A stretch of DNA of 40,528 bases from Oscillospiraceae bacterium (GCA_009777835.1 WRKZ01000010.1:1-40528), one strand, 5' to 3'; shown: positions 1 to 8,981, counted from the first letter of the stretch. Notes: generated by a model not told the origin, from the letters alone. A program made the numbers and translations.

Positions 1-4
1 TATG

Positions 5-101
5 ACCATGCCTTTTCCACAAAGTGGCATGAATTCAAACCTGTCAAGCTCACCTGCTCGACGGCGAAGCCGCCGACCCCGTGAGCTCTTATTCAAACTT
101 A
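5..101 (-). repeat. Palindromic repeat, copy A (downstream of murA)
   Basis: This block is nearly identical to 8821-8920. Its core (43-88) has arms that start with AAGCTCAC and end with GTGAGCTC, around an inner GACGGC-GAA-GCCGCC hairpin. Outside the core both copies also share a flanking part with GCATG/CATGCC arms (about 5-36). On the minus strand the block lies after the murA stop and ends at an ATG (7-9), just where the other copy ends at a candidate start codon of the PBP gene. No protein is encoded. A hairpin role in RNA or a REP/MITE-like mobile origin are both possible. Confidence 0.85.
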
Positions 102-136
102 ACAACCTTTCTTTGACTGTGTACTTTATACTCTCT

Positions 137-1399
137 TTATACCCTCTTTATACTTGCGCCGACACTTCGCAGAACGTCCTCGATTGCCTCGTACCCGCGG
201 TCTATATGTGAGATTCTGCTTATCTTAGTCACACCCTCGCAGGCAAGCCCGGCGACCACCAGTGCCGCACCTCCCCGTAAATCGGGGGCTTTGACATTCG
301 CGCCCGAAAGCCGTTTCACCCCTTCAACCACGGCGATTCTCTCCCGAACATCGATTTTCGCGCCTAATCGGTTGAGTTCGCCGGCATGATTATACCGACA
401 AGAAAAGATGTTTTCCTCAAAAATGGTTGTTCCGGGGAGAACCGCAGTCAACGCCATAAGGAGGGGTTGAGAATCGGTGGGGAATCCCGGATGGACATGG
501 GTTGTGACTTTTCCCGGTGAGACCAGGCTTTTGCGTGCGTTAATGTAGATTTTATCACTTCCGTAAGTATAGACGCTGCACCCGATTTTCTCGAAAATAG
601 GGAAAACAGCCGACAAATCGTCATGTTTAGTATTAGTAAGTACCAGTTCGCCCCGGGTAATCGCCGCACAGCACATATATGTAGCGGTAACTATTCGGTC
701 GGGGATTACCGTATGTTCGCTCGCTCGGAGTTCCTTGACCCCCTCTATAACAATCGTCGAACCCCCCGCCCCGGATATTTTCGCGCCGCATTTGTTCAGG
801 AAGTCGGTAAGGTCCACCACCTCGGGCTCTTTCGCCGCATTGTGAATTTCCGTCGCGCCTTTCGCCGTTACCGCCGCCAGAATAATGTTCTCGGTCGCGC
901 CAACCGACGGGAAAGGCAAGGAGATTTTCGCACCGTGGATTCCTTTAGGCGTGGTGCAATTCATGAATCCGCCGTCCTCCTCGATTACCACCCCCATCTT
1001 CTTCAACGAATCGGTATGGTAATTAATGGGACGCGGTCCCAACTCACATCCGCCTGGGGTAGACCACCTACAAGAACCGCACCTCCCCAAAATCGCCCCC
1101 AGAAACACAATCGATGAACGCATTTCTTGCATTAAATCGTCCGGGACTTGATTATCGCAGACCTGCTCGGCATCAACCGTCAAGACCGACGATTCGCGAC
1201 TGCACTTACAGCCCAGACAGTCGAGAATTCGGAAGGCGGCATCTGCATCGGTCAATCGCGGACAATTATGTAAGACTGTTTTACCCTTGCACAAAGCCGT
1301 CGCCGCAAGTAATGGAAGTAACGAGTTCTTCGCACCTTGAACCGGAATTTCCCCCTGGAGTCTCCGCCCTCCTTCGACAATGATTTTTTGTTTAACCAT
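137..1399 (-). CDS. murA: UDP-N-acetylglucosamine 1-carboxyvinyltransferase MurA
   Basis: Catalyses the first committed step of peptidoglycan synthesis, transferring enolpyruvate from PEP to UDP-GlcNAc in the cytoplasm. The 420-residue length fits the family. QGAKN near residue 24 holds the conserved Lys, and PGGCELGPRP holds the catalytic, fosfomycin-target Cys at about residue 118. I chose the ATG at 1399 because a GAGG motif lies 7 nt before it; an in-frame GTG at 1405 overlaps that motif. It is the last gene of the minus-strand dcw cluster in this window, 69 nt after murG, with a possible promoter of its own in the gap. Firmicutes often have two MurA paralogues (MurA/MurZ); I cannot tell which one this is. 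Confidence 0.95.
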   Translation of the reverse strand: MVKQKIIVEGGRRLQGEIPVQGAKNSLLPLLAATALCKGKTVLHNCPRLTDADAAFRILDCLGCKCSRESSVLTVDAEQVCDNQVPDDLMQEMRSSIVFLGAILGRCGSCRWSTPGGCELGPRPINYHTDSLKKMGVVIEEDGGFMNCTTPKGIHGAKISLPFPSVGATENIILAAVTAKGATEIHNAAKEPEVVDLTDFLNKCGAKISGAGGSTIVIEGVKELRASEHTVIPDRIVTATYMCCAAITRGELVLTNTKHDDLSAVFPIFEKIGCSVYTYGSDKIYINARKSLVSPGKVTTHVHPGFPTDSQPLLMALTAVLPGTTIFEENIFSCRYNHAGELNRLGAKIDVRERIAVVEGVKRLSGANVKAPDLRGGAALVVAGLACEGVTKISRISHIDRGYEAIEDVLRSVGASIKRV

Positions 1400-1428
1400 A
1401 TACACACCTCATTAAAAGCATTTTCTCT

Positions 1429-1458
1429 ACTATATGCCTATAATGAAAAATGTGACAA
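1429..1458 (-). promoter_or_regulatory. Possible internal promoter before murA
   Basis: On the minus strand TTGTCA (1453-1458) and TATAGT (1429-1434) are 18 nt apart in the murG-murA gap. This could give murA expression independent of the upstream dcw genes. The match to the SigA consensus is moderate. Confidence 0.4.
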
Positions 1459-1468
1459 CGCCCGCAAT

Positions 1469-2629
1469 TTACAGCAGGTCGAGCATTTCGCTCACGATTA
1501 CGCCTGCCGCATTAGGCGATGACATTTTTGCGGCGTTTTTCTCCATTCGATGAATCTGCGAAGGTTGATTATACAACGCCGAAACGGCATCGATTAGCTT
1601 ATCACCTAAGTCTTCTTCATCTTTTATAAGGATTGCCGCCCCTGCCTCTTTCATGGTCAATGCGTTGAAGTACTGGTGGTTCTCTGATGCACCCGCCCAG
1701 GGAATCTGCACCGAGGCACGCCCGAATGCCATAAGTTCGGTCTGGGTCATCGAACCCGCACGGCAAATCACCAAATCCGCCGCCATCATGCAGGTATACA
1801 TATTATGGATGTATTCGGCAAAGATGTTCCTACCTTTAATCGGTTGAATATCATTTTTAACCAACAATTTCTCGAAAAGCCCTCTGCCGTTTCCTCCGTA
1901 AGCATGAATATGGTTGATTCCGCCCCTCGATGCGTCTTTGACAGAATCACGCTCCCACTTGAGCAATCGAGCAACCGCCTCTGTAATCGAATTCGCGCCC
2001 AGACTCCCCCCCACCGACAAAATCGTGAAAACGCCGGGAGTGCTGTCCAGTCCGAGTGAGTCCAGTGCCGACTTGCGGTCTTGTTTTGTTTCCGTGCGAA
2101 ATCCGAATCTCAGCGGATTCCCGGTTACGACATACTTTTTCGGATTTTTTGAATGTTCGGGGAAGTAACTCAACGTTCGCTCACTTGAAAGAAAAACTTT
2201 CTCGGCAGACTTTGCCAGCATTTTCGTAGCCATTCCCGGCAACGAATTACTTTCGTGTACCACCGTCTTGATTCCCAATTCAGCCGCCGCCGAAAGTACC
2301 GGCGCGCTCACATAACCGCCGGTACCGACGACTATATCGGGTGAGAAATCGCTTATTATCTTCTTTGATGCTTTTCCCGCGGTAACGAAATGATAAACCG
2401 CCTTTGCGTTTCGTCCGATGTTGCGAAAAGTAATTTTCCGTTGAAACCCCGATGCTTTAATCGACGAAAAAGCATACCCTTCACGCTGAATCAGCTTTGA
2501 TTCAAGTCCGTTTTGCGTTCCGACAAAGAGGGAATCACTTTCCGGGAAGACCTCACGCACTTTATCGGCAATCGCCAACGCAGGATTAACATGACCGGCT
2601 GTTCCGCCCGCCGCAAACAGAATCCTCAT
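1469..2629 (-). CDS. murG: UDP-GlcNAc:undecaprenyl-PP-MurNAc-pentapeptide GlcNAc transferase MurG
   Basis: A GT28-family glycosyltransferase that converts lipid I to lipid II at the inner face of the membrane. It has 386 residues. The N-terminal donor/lipid loop reads GGTAGHVNPA (residues 8-17), one substitution from the usual GGTGGH. The C-terminal sugar-nucleotide site is seen in AGSMTQTELMAFG and in the following ASENHQYFNA. Its ATG overlaps the ftsW stop codon (ATGA), indicating translational coupling. It lies where murG normally does in dcw clusters. Confidence 0.95.
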   Translation of the reverse strand: MRILFAAGGTAGHVNPALAIADKVREVFPESDSLFVGTQNGLESKLIQREGYAFSSIKASGFQRKITFRNIGRNAKAVYHFVTAGKASKKIISDFSPDIVVGTGGYVSAPVLSAAAELGIKTVVHESNSLPGMATKMLAKSAEKVFLSSERTLSYFPEHSKNPKKYVVTGNPLRFGFRTETKQDRKSALDSLGLDSTPGVFTILSVGGSLGANSITEAVARLLKWERDSVKDASRGGINHIHAYGGNGRGLFEKLLVKNDIQPIKGRNIFAEYIHNMYTCMMAADLVICRAGSMTQTELMAFGRASVQIPWAGASENHQYFNALTMKEAGAAILIKDEEDLGDKLIDAVSALYNQPSQIHRMEKNAAKMSSPNAAGVIVSEMLDLL

Positions 2630-3882
2630 CCGATTTTCGCCTTTCTCGATATGTTCAATAAAATTCCGATTTGTGCGAGCAGCATTACAATTGAAGTCCC
2701 TCCATAACTGAAAAACGGGAGCGAAATCCCGGTGTTCGGCACCGAATTGGTCGCGACTGCGATGTTCAAAAACGCCTGTATCCCGATTTGTGCGGTAATT
2801 CCGACAGCAAGCATCATTCCGAAGCGGTCACGTGCGTTGACAGCTATGTAAAATCCCCGCAAAATGAACACCACGAAAAGAATCATCACGAAAACGCCGC
2901 CTACAAAGCCAAGCTCTTCCACTATTACCGAGAAGATGAAGTCGTTGTGCATAGCCGGCAGAAATGAGAATTTCTGGTGAGAATTCCCCAGACCCAAGCC
3001 GAACCATCCGCCCGAACCGATTGTCACGAGGGACTGATACGTCTGAAACGTCGCGCCTTGCACATCGGATTCAGGGGCTCTCCAACTGTCGATTCTGTCT
3101 TGAAAATACGTATATCCGCTCGCCTTCATCACGAGTACTCCTATTGCCACCATAACAGCGAGGGCGGTGATTGCCACTACAATATACGGTAAACGAATCG
3201 GACTGACCACCATCATCGTCAACCCTATGCCGAACATGATAATCGTCCCCGATAAGTGCCGTTGGGCGAAAACAAGTCCACAGGCAATCATGATGATAAG
3301 GGCAAACGGAACGAATCCTTTGCGGAAGCGTTGCAACGTTTCGGGGTGGTGATGTGTGATGTAGGCTAAAACTACAATCAGAACAAACTTCAAGATTTCC
3401 GAGGGTTGGAACACAAATCCGATATTAATCCAACGTGTCGCGCCGCCCTGGGCGACCCCCATCAGCATTACCCCCAACATCAGCACAACCGTACCCACCG
3501 TCGCGATAATAACCAGCTTTTTATTCATAAGAATTCTGTAGTTCACGAAAGAAAGAAAAATCATAATACCGAGACCGATAAGAATAAACCGCGATTGATT
3601 CGTGAAAAAGTGGTAATAATTATCAAACTCTCTCATTCCGAACGCAAAACTCGCCGAAAGCAACATTCCCGCACCGAATACCACCAAAGTCAACGTAATC
3701 ACGAAAAGCGGGACATCAAACTTCGCCCACCGTTCTTTCGGCGGCGGGACTACAACACTTTTAACCGGTTCGGGTTTAACTTGCCGTTGCGGTTTCTTTT
3801 TAGGCTGATTCGGCTTCCACTGTTGCGGCGGCAGATTTCCCGAGCCGCCCGATGGTTTTGTGTCCTTACGAACATTCTCCAT
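2626..3882 (-). CDS. ftsW: SEDS peptidoglycan polymerase FtsW
   Basis: A polytopic SEDS-family glycosyltransferase that polymerises lipid II at the division site with its class B PBP. From the chosen ATG it has 418 residues: a Pro/Lys-rich cytoplasmic tail of about 60 residues, then about ten hydrophobic segments. The C-terminal SEDS signature (NTGISLPFFSYGGTS) is clear. The start at 3882 follows AAAGGGGA; a longer reading to 3942 runs into the hairpin-rich spacer and is unlikely. It overlaps murG by 4 nt. RodA is the main alternative, but the dcw position supports FtsW. Confidence 0.93.
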   Translation of the reverse strand: MENVRKDTKPSGGSGNLPPQQWKPNQPKKKPQRQVKPEPVKSVVVPPPKERWAKFDVPLFVITLTLVVFGAGMLLSASFAFGMREFDNYYHFFTNQSRFILIGLGIMIFLSFVNYRILMNKKLVIIATVGTVVLMLGVMLMGVAQGGATRWINIGFVFQPSEILKFVLIVVLAYITHHHPETLQRFRKGFVPFALIIMIACGLVFAQRHLSGTIIMFGIGLTMMVVSPIRLPYIVVAITALAVMVAIGVLVMKASGYTYFQDRIDSWRAPESDVQGATFQTYQSLVTIGSGGWFGLGLGNSHQKFSFLPAMHNDFIFSVIVEELGFVGGVFVMILFVVFILRGFYIAVNARDRFGMMLAVGITAQIGIQAFLNIAVATNSVPNTGISLPFFSYGGTSIVMLLAQIGILLNISRKAKIG

Positions 3883-3915
3883 TTTAAGATTCCCCTTTCG
3901 TGTGTTGTTATAAAT

Positions 3916-3989
3916 GGGGGTTACACCCCCAAACCCCCTCACCTGCGGCGGGAAACCCGCCTTGGTTCGCTAAAGAGGGGCTTCGCCCC
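3916..3989 (-). repeat. Three-hairpin spacer between mraY and ftsW
   Basis: Three small perfect hairpins lie in this 74-nt stretch: 3916-3930 (GGGGGT/ACCCCC), 3947-3961 (GGCGGG-AAA-CCCGCC) and 3977-3989 (GGGGC-TTC-GCCCC). They fill most of the 109-nt gap between two otherwise tightly packed genes. The piece CTCACCTGC (3939-3946 region) also occurs in the larger palindromic repeat family. It may be a repeat insertion or an mRNA-processing element; no T-run marks it as a terminator. Confidence 0.6.
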
Positions 3990-3991
3990 CA

Positions 3992-5017
3992 TTACTTCAA
4001 TTCAAGTGCTACCAATACAACCGCTAACGTGCCGAACAAGGCGGCTATCAACGAAAAAACCATCACGATTTTTGTCTCTTTCCAGCCCCGCAGTTCAAAA
4101 CTATGGTGAATCGGGGTCATCTTGAACAGACGTTTCCCCCCGGTAATTTTGAAATAAGTCGTTTGAATCAGCACCGTCAAGGCTTCCCACACGTAAACCG
4201 CCGCCGCAATCACCATGATGAACTCGGCATTTGCACCGAGACCCAGTCCGCAGACAATCCCGCCCAGGAAAAGCGAACCGGTATCCCCCATGAATACTTT
4301 AGCAGGGTTGAAATTCCATATAAGAAAACCTATACATCCCCCGGCAGTCGCCGCCGCCATGACCGAAAGCTCGTTCATGTTCAAAAGCCCGCCGATAATC
4401 ATGAACGCCGCACAATACACCACCGTCACCGAGCCGCACAAACCATCCACCCCATCGGTGAGGTTCACTGCATTAACAATGTAAAGGATTCCCAAACCCA
4501 TCACGATGTAATAGAAGTACCACAGGTCAATCTGGCCGAAGACCGAGAAATTGACTACCGTTGTCAAGTCCCCTGCAATAACCCGCGACGTAAAATATGC
4601 CGCAACTATAAAAACTTGAATAAACAGCTTCTGGTTTACGGTGAGCCCTTCATTCTTCCTCTTACGAACTTTGAGCCAGTCGTCAAGGAATCCCATAAAA
4701 CCAAAACACAATGCCATCAGAATCCCGGAAATGCTTCGAAAAAACTCCTGCCTTCCGACTATGTTTGAAAGCCCAACCAGCCCACTCCTCCACAGCATGA
4801 ACATTCCCAGAGCGAAAGCTACGGTAATTCCGACTATAAACATGAATCCGCCCATAGTCGGCGTGCCTTGTTTCTTTTCTTTATGCCACTTAGGGCCTAT
4901 GTCGAGAATAGTCTGACCGAATTTCAGACGACGGAGTGCGGGAATCAATGGAAATCCCAATGCAAACGTAATGATTAACGCAACAAGGGCAGTAACAGCG
5001 AGAGTCCAGATGTTCAA
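3992..5017 (-). CDS. mraY: Phospho-MurNAc-pentapeptide transferase MraY
   Basis: An integral membrane enzyme that moves phospho-MurNAc-pentapeptide from UDP to undecaprenyl phosphate to make lipid I. At 341 residues with about ten membrane segments it matches the family. Signature motifs are FLDDWLKVRKRKNEGL (catalytic Asp pair), NAVNLTDGVDGL, FMGDTGSLFLGG and PIHHSFELRGWKE. The start codon is TTG (5015-5017), supported by GGAGG 6 nt upstream. It follows murE by only 13 nt. murF, which usually separates these two genes, is absent, and so is murD after mraY. Confidence 0.95.
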   Translation of the reverse strand: MNIWTLAVTALVALIITFALGFPLIPALRRLKFGQTILDIGPKWHKEKKQGTPTMGGFMFIVGITVAFALGMFMLWRSGLVGLSNIVGRQEFFRSISGILMALCFGFMGFLDDWLKVRKRKNEGLTVNQKLFIQVFIVAAYFTSRVIAGDLTTVVNFSVFGQIDLWYFYYIVMGLGILYIVNAVNLTDGVDGLCGSVTVVYCAAFMIIGGLLNMNELSVMAAATAGGCIGFLIWNFNPAKVFMGDTGSLFLGGIVCGLGLGANAEFIMVIAAAVYVWEALTVLIQTTYFKITGGKRLFKMTPIHHSFELRGWKETKIVMVFSLIAALFGTLAVVLVALELK

Positions 5018-5030
5018 AGCCAGCCTCCAT

Positions 5031-6446
5031 TCAGAATTTGTTCATAATCTCTTTTACGATTTCCCGCTCATCAAAGGGTTGATATTCATCCCCGATGACT
5101 TGTTCTGTTTCATGTCCTTTTCCCGCAAGCAGGATTACATCTTCACTTTCGGCTTCATTGACAGCGAACTCAATCGCCGCCCTTCTGTCTGTAAAGGTTT
5201 CATACGGGGTAGAATCGTTCGGGATTCCCTCTACCACATCATCTATGATTTTCTGCGGCTCTTCAAACCTCGGATTATCTGAAGTTATGACCAGAAAGTC
5301 GGCGTATTTCGCCGCAGTCGCTCCCATGGAAGGGCGTTTGGCGGAATCCCGCTCTCCTGCCGCCCCGAAAACGCATATAATCCGACGTGCCGCGAATCCG
5401 CGAATACAGGTCAAGATTTTCGCCAACGCATCTTCGGTGTGGGCGTAGTCGCAAATAACCGTGAATTTTCCGCTGTAAATGACTTCACACCTGCCGCGAA
5501 CCCCGCGGAACTCTTCAAGGGTGGTTATACTCGCCTCCAAATCCACACCGACATTCTTGCAGACGGTAATCGCCGCGATTGAATTAGCCACGTTGAATCT
5601 CCCCGGCATCCTGAACTTAAACGGAAAGGACTTTTCCGCCGCCGAGTCTGCCAACCAATAGGACACCCCCGAACATGAGGTTTTGATGTTCACCCCGTAG
5701 ACCCCCGAAGGCTCGTTTATACTGTAGGTCGTAATCGGAATATCGGATTCTTTCTGCAACTCTTCTGTAAGTCTCACCCCGTATTTGTCATCTATACAAA
5801 TAACCGCTGATTCGCACATTCGGAAAAGGGTTTTCTTTGCTTGATAATAATTCTCCATCGTCTTATGCCAGTCGAGATGGTCTTGGGTTAAATTCGTAAA
5901 CACCCCCACCGCAAAGGTTTCCCCTGCTATTCTGAACTGGTCTAACGCTTGGGAAGATGCTTCCATAACGCAGAAATCTGCACCGTTTTGCCGCATTTCG
6001 GCGAAAAGCCTGTACAATTCGTCTTGCCGCGGGGTGGAAAAGATTGACGGTTCGACTTTACCGGTCGGGTCGCACACGTCATACCCTGTCGTCCCGATGA
6101 ATCCGCATTTGTACCCTTGACCTTCAAGAATCGCCTTGATTAAAGTCGCCGTCGTAGTCTTTCCGTTAGTCCCGGTGACTGCGATAAGCCGTAATCCGCA
6201 GGTGGGATTACCGTAAAAACCAGAAGCTGTTTTCGCAAATTCCGAGCGGACATTCTCAACGAGGATTTGCTTTTCGAGGTGCAAATCCGTCTGAGTCAAC
6301 ACCGCCGCCGCTCCGCGTTTCAGCATTTCTTCCGCTGCCGATTCACCGTCGAAGTTCTCGCCTTTGATTGCGACATAAAGACTGCCCGAAACAACCTTCC
6401 GAGTATCATCGGTAATATTTGTCACTTCATAACCGTATAGCTTCAT
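5031..6446 (-). CDS. murE: UDP-MurNAc-tripeptide ligase MurE, meso-DAP type
   Basis: A cytoplasmic ATP-dependent Mur ligase that adds the third stem-peptide residue to UDP-MurNAc-L-Ala-D-Glu. The P-loop TGTNGKTT spans residues 91-98, and the C-terminal domain ends in a conserved GKGHE motif. The motif DNPR at about 390-393 is the known signature of enzymes that use meso-diaminopimelate rather than lysine. At 471 residues it is slightly short for the family but has all three domains. It begins 63 nt after the PBP gene and leads directly into mraY. Confidence 0.94.
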   Translation of the reverse strand: MKLYGYEVTNITDDTRKVVSGSLYVAIKGENFDGESAAEEMLKRGAAAVLTQTDLHLEKQILVENVRSEFAKTASGFYGNPTCGLRLIAVTGTNGKTTTATLIKAILEGQGYKCGFIGTTGYDVCDPTGKVEPSIFSTPRQDELYRLFAEMRQNGADFCVMEASSQALDQFRIAGETFAVGVFTNLTQDHLDWHKTMENYYQAKKTLFRMCESAVICIDDKYGVRLTEELQKESDIPITTYSINEPSGVYGVNIKTSCSGVSYWLADSAAEKSFPFKFRMPGRFNVANSIAAITVCKNVGVDLEASITTLEEFRGVRGRCEVIYSGKFTVICDYAHTEDALAKILTCIRGFAARRIICVFGAAGERDSAKRPSMGATAAKYADFLVITSDNPRFEEPQKIIDDVVEGIPNDSTPYETFTDRRAAIEFAVNEAESEDVILLAGKGHETEQVIGDEYQPFDEREIVKEIMNKF

Positions 6447-6509
6447 GCTGACCCCAATCTTCTTCCGACTTGTTTTGCCTTGACTTTTCCGGTTTTGCCC
6501 GGAATTTTT

Positions 6510-8813
6510 CTATCCTCCATGCCCTACATCGACTGCGAACTGCACTTCAATGACGGTACCGTTCTTCACGACTGTATCGGGCGGAATACTCATATACACA
6601 GCGGTAGCATTCTCATTTCCGATTGAACCGCCGGTTAATCGGATATTCAACCCCGCATCGGTAATTGCCTTGTTAGCTTGAGTCACCGTCATTCCGTGAA
6701 CATCCGGTACGGCAACCGTAAGCGACTCAATTTCTTCCATGTAAACCACCACGGTTGAACCTTTGCGAATCGGTGAACCCGATGCCGGAATGGTATTTAT
6801 GACTTTTGAACCGCTCCCCACGAAGTTCGTTTCAAGGCCTGCGGCAGTCAACCGCATAGAAGCGTCTATCTGCGACATTCCCGCCACATAAGGAACAACA
6901 GTATCTTGGAGTGCCTGTTCCTCGGCAGTAAACTGCGGATAGATTTCGAGGTGCTGGAACGACTCTTTAAATACCGCCGACACAACCGGCGCGGCAACCA
7001 TACTTCCGTAATAAGGCTGGCCCCCGGGATTCGGTTCGTCAACCACTACAAGCATAATTACCTTCGGATTATCCGCCGGTGCGAACGCACAGAACGATGC
7101 CACGAAACGCAAATCTTCCTGCGAATACACGTCGGTTTTTTCGCTTGTTCCCGATTTCCCGCCGATTTTGAATCCGGGCATATACGCATTCGAGCCGCCG
7201 TTGGCTTCTACCACGCCTTCGAGCAATGTCCGCATATGTTCGGAGGTCTCGTTGCTCAAAACCTGACGTTTAATACCGGAATCGTTGCTTTTGACCACGT
7301 TTCCGTCGGAGTCGGTGATTTTATCCACAACATGGGGGGTCACCAGATACCCACCGTTCACGCACGCCGCAAACGCTGTAATCATCTGCAAAGGGGTGAT
7401 TTTATTCGTTTGACCGAAAGATGAAATCGCCAAGTCAACCGCACTCATACCCGAATCAACCGTGAAAGGGTATTCCTCCCCCGGGAGGTCGATACCGGTT
7501 CTTTGGGTGAATCCGAAAGCGTCGAAATATTTATAAAATCGTTCGGTACCGAGCCGCGCACCTATATCCATAAATGCCGGGTTGCAGGAAAAAGTTAACG
7601 CTTTACCCAATCCGTCCACTTGCCCGTGACCGTGATGCCAACATCCGATTTTCGTGCCGAGTACCGTTTCGCTTCCGCGGCAATAAAATCCCGTGTTAAT
7701 GTCGATTACCTTTTCTTCCAGGGCAGACGCACCGGTAATTGCTTTGAAAACAGAACCCGGGAAGTATAACTCACCGATTGCTTTGTTCTTCCACTGTGAC
7801 TCCCACAATTTCGCCCGTTCATTTTGAACCGCAACATCGATTGCTTTTTGATCCTCTTCGGAAAGAACCCCACTCGCAGATTCTTCTAACGCATCTTGCG
7901 TGAGATTTTGGCGCAACTCTTCCAGTTTTGCCTCGTCACTTTCGGAGAGTTCGGTGGGGTCATTCAGATTATACCCCGACGTAGTCGCCATCGCAAGAAT
8001 AGCCCCGGTAGAAGGTTCCATCATAATCCCGGTAGCACGATTCGCCACGTTATGCTGATTCACAATAATATCGAGATTTTTTTCAAGATAGTGCTGCAGC
8101 GCAACATCGATTGTAAGATAAACATTATTTCCGTCCACGGCATCGAACCGTCTTTCGTATTCACTCGACATAGTCCTGCCGACCCCGTCTTTCAACATGA
8201 CGAGTTTTCCGTCGCGACCTTGAAGGTATTCATCGTAGGACGCTTCAACCCCGTAAAGTCCGACATCGTCATAATCGGTAAATCCGATTACGGTAGAAGC
8301 CAGTCGGTCGTTGGGATAGCTCCGTTTGCTGTTCTCGACCAGGTAAAGCGAATACAGACCGATTTCTTCTTCTGCTTTGAAGCGATTGATTTCATCACGA
8401 ACATTCCGGTCTACTTTCTTTTGAATGATTTCGTAACGATTATCGGGGTCTTTACATTTTTCGAGGAGTTCGTCATAATCAAGCTCAAGTAAATCGGCAA
8501 GTTTACGACTGATTTTTTCCGGTGAATCGCCTTTAGCCAACAGGTCGTAAGGAGAGACAATCACGTCCCACACTACTGTACTGGTGGCTAACACTCGACC
8601 GTTCCTGTCGAAGATATTTCCGCGGTTTGCATTGATTACAAATCCGTCTAACTGCTGATTGTTGGCTTTCATTCGATAGTATTCTGACTTTACCACGGCA
8701 ATGGTATACAGGTTCACGCTGATATACGCAACGAAAACAAGCAACGCAGTCAAAACAACACCGTAAAGCTTGATTCTCATCCATTTTCCGGGGGTGGGAG
8801 ATAGCTGTTTCAT
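6510..8813 (-). CDS. Class B penicillin-binding protein with two PASTA domains
   Basis: A membrane-anchored transpeptidase (FtsI/PBP2x/SpoVD family) that cross-links septal or spore peptidoglycan. From the ATG at 8813 it has 767 residues: one membrane helix at about 13-38, a dimerisation domain with RGNIFDRNG, a transpeptidase domain with SVFK (Ser354), SCN (409-411) and KSG (553-555), then two C-terminal PASTA repeats (about 635-695 and 700-760). A second ATG 12 nt upstream (8825) lies at the edge of a palindromic repeat; neither start has an ideally spaced ribosome site. Two PASTA domains resemble PBP2x; B. subtilis SpoVD has one. The division-versus-sporulation role is not settled by sequence. 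Confidence 0.92.
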   Translation of the reverse strand: MKQLSPTPGKWMRIKLYGVVLTALLVFVAYISVNLYTIAVVKSEYYRMKANNQQLDGFVINANRGNIFDRNGRVLATSTVVWDVIVSPYDLLAKGDSPEKISRKLADLLELDYDELLEKCKDPDNRYEIIQKKVDRNVRDEINRFKAEEEIGLYSLYLVENSKRSYPNDRLASTVIGFTDYDDVGLYGVEASYDEYLQGRDGKLVMLKDGVGRTMSSEYERRFDAVDGNNVYLTIDVALQHYLEKNLDIIVNQHNVANRATGIMMEPSTGAILAMATTSGYNLNDPTELSESDEAKLEELRQNLTQDALEESASGVLSEEDQKAIDVAVQNERAKLWESQWKNKAIGELYFPGSVFKAITGASALEEKVIDINTGFYCRGSETVLGTKIGCWHHGHGQVDGLGKALTFSCNPAFMDIGARLGTERFYKYFDAFGFTQRTGIDLPGEEYPFTVDSGMSAVDLAISSFGQTNKITPLQMITAFAACVNGGYLVTPHVVDKITDSDGNVVKSNDSGIKRQVLSNETSEHMRTLLEGVVEANGGSNAYMPGFKIGGKSGTSEKTDVYSQEDLRFVASFCAFAPADNPKVIMLVVVDEPNPGGQPYYGSMVAAPVVSAVFKESFQHLEIYPQFTAEEQALQDTVVPYVAGMSQIDASMRLTAAGLETNFVGSGSKVINTIPASGSPIRKGSTVVVYMEEIESLTVAVPDVHGMTVTQANKAITDAGLNIRLTGGSIGNENATAVYMSIPPDTVVKNGTVIEVQFAVDVGHGG

Positions 8814-8820
8814 AATTATA

Positions 8821-8920
8821 ACCATGCCTTTCCGCCACAAAGTGGCATGAATTCAAGCTTGCCAAGCTCACCTGCTCGACGGCGAAGCCGTCGCCCCCGT
8901 GAGCTCTTATTCAAACTTAC
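8821..8920 (-). repeat. Palindromic repeat, copy B (before the PBP gene)
   Basis: A second copy of the block at 5-101, in the same orientation, with its core at 8861-8906. It fills most of the 168-nt gap between ftsL and the PBP gene. On the minus strand its last bases give GGAAAGGC followed at once by an ATG. Differences from copy A are a few substitutions and a small insertion. The two copies bracket the PBP-murE-mraY-ftsW-murG-murA block as direct repeats. Confidence 0.85.
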
Positions 8921-8981
8921 ACCGTTTCCTTTCATTGCGCAGCAATATTTTCTGTTCGATTCGGCATGTCCTAATTATATT

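Noticed and set aside
3883-3942. Upstream extension of FtsW
   Set aside because: It is read through a hairpin repeat and lacks a ribosome site; AAAGGGGA precedes the ATG at 3882.
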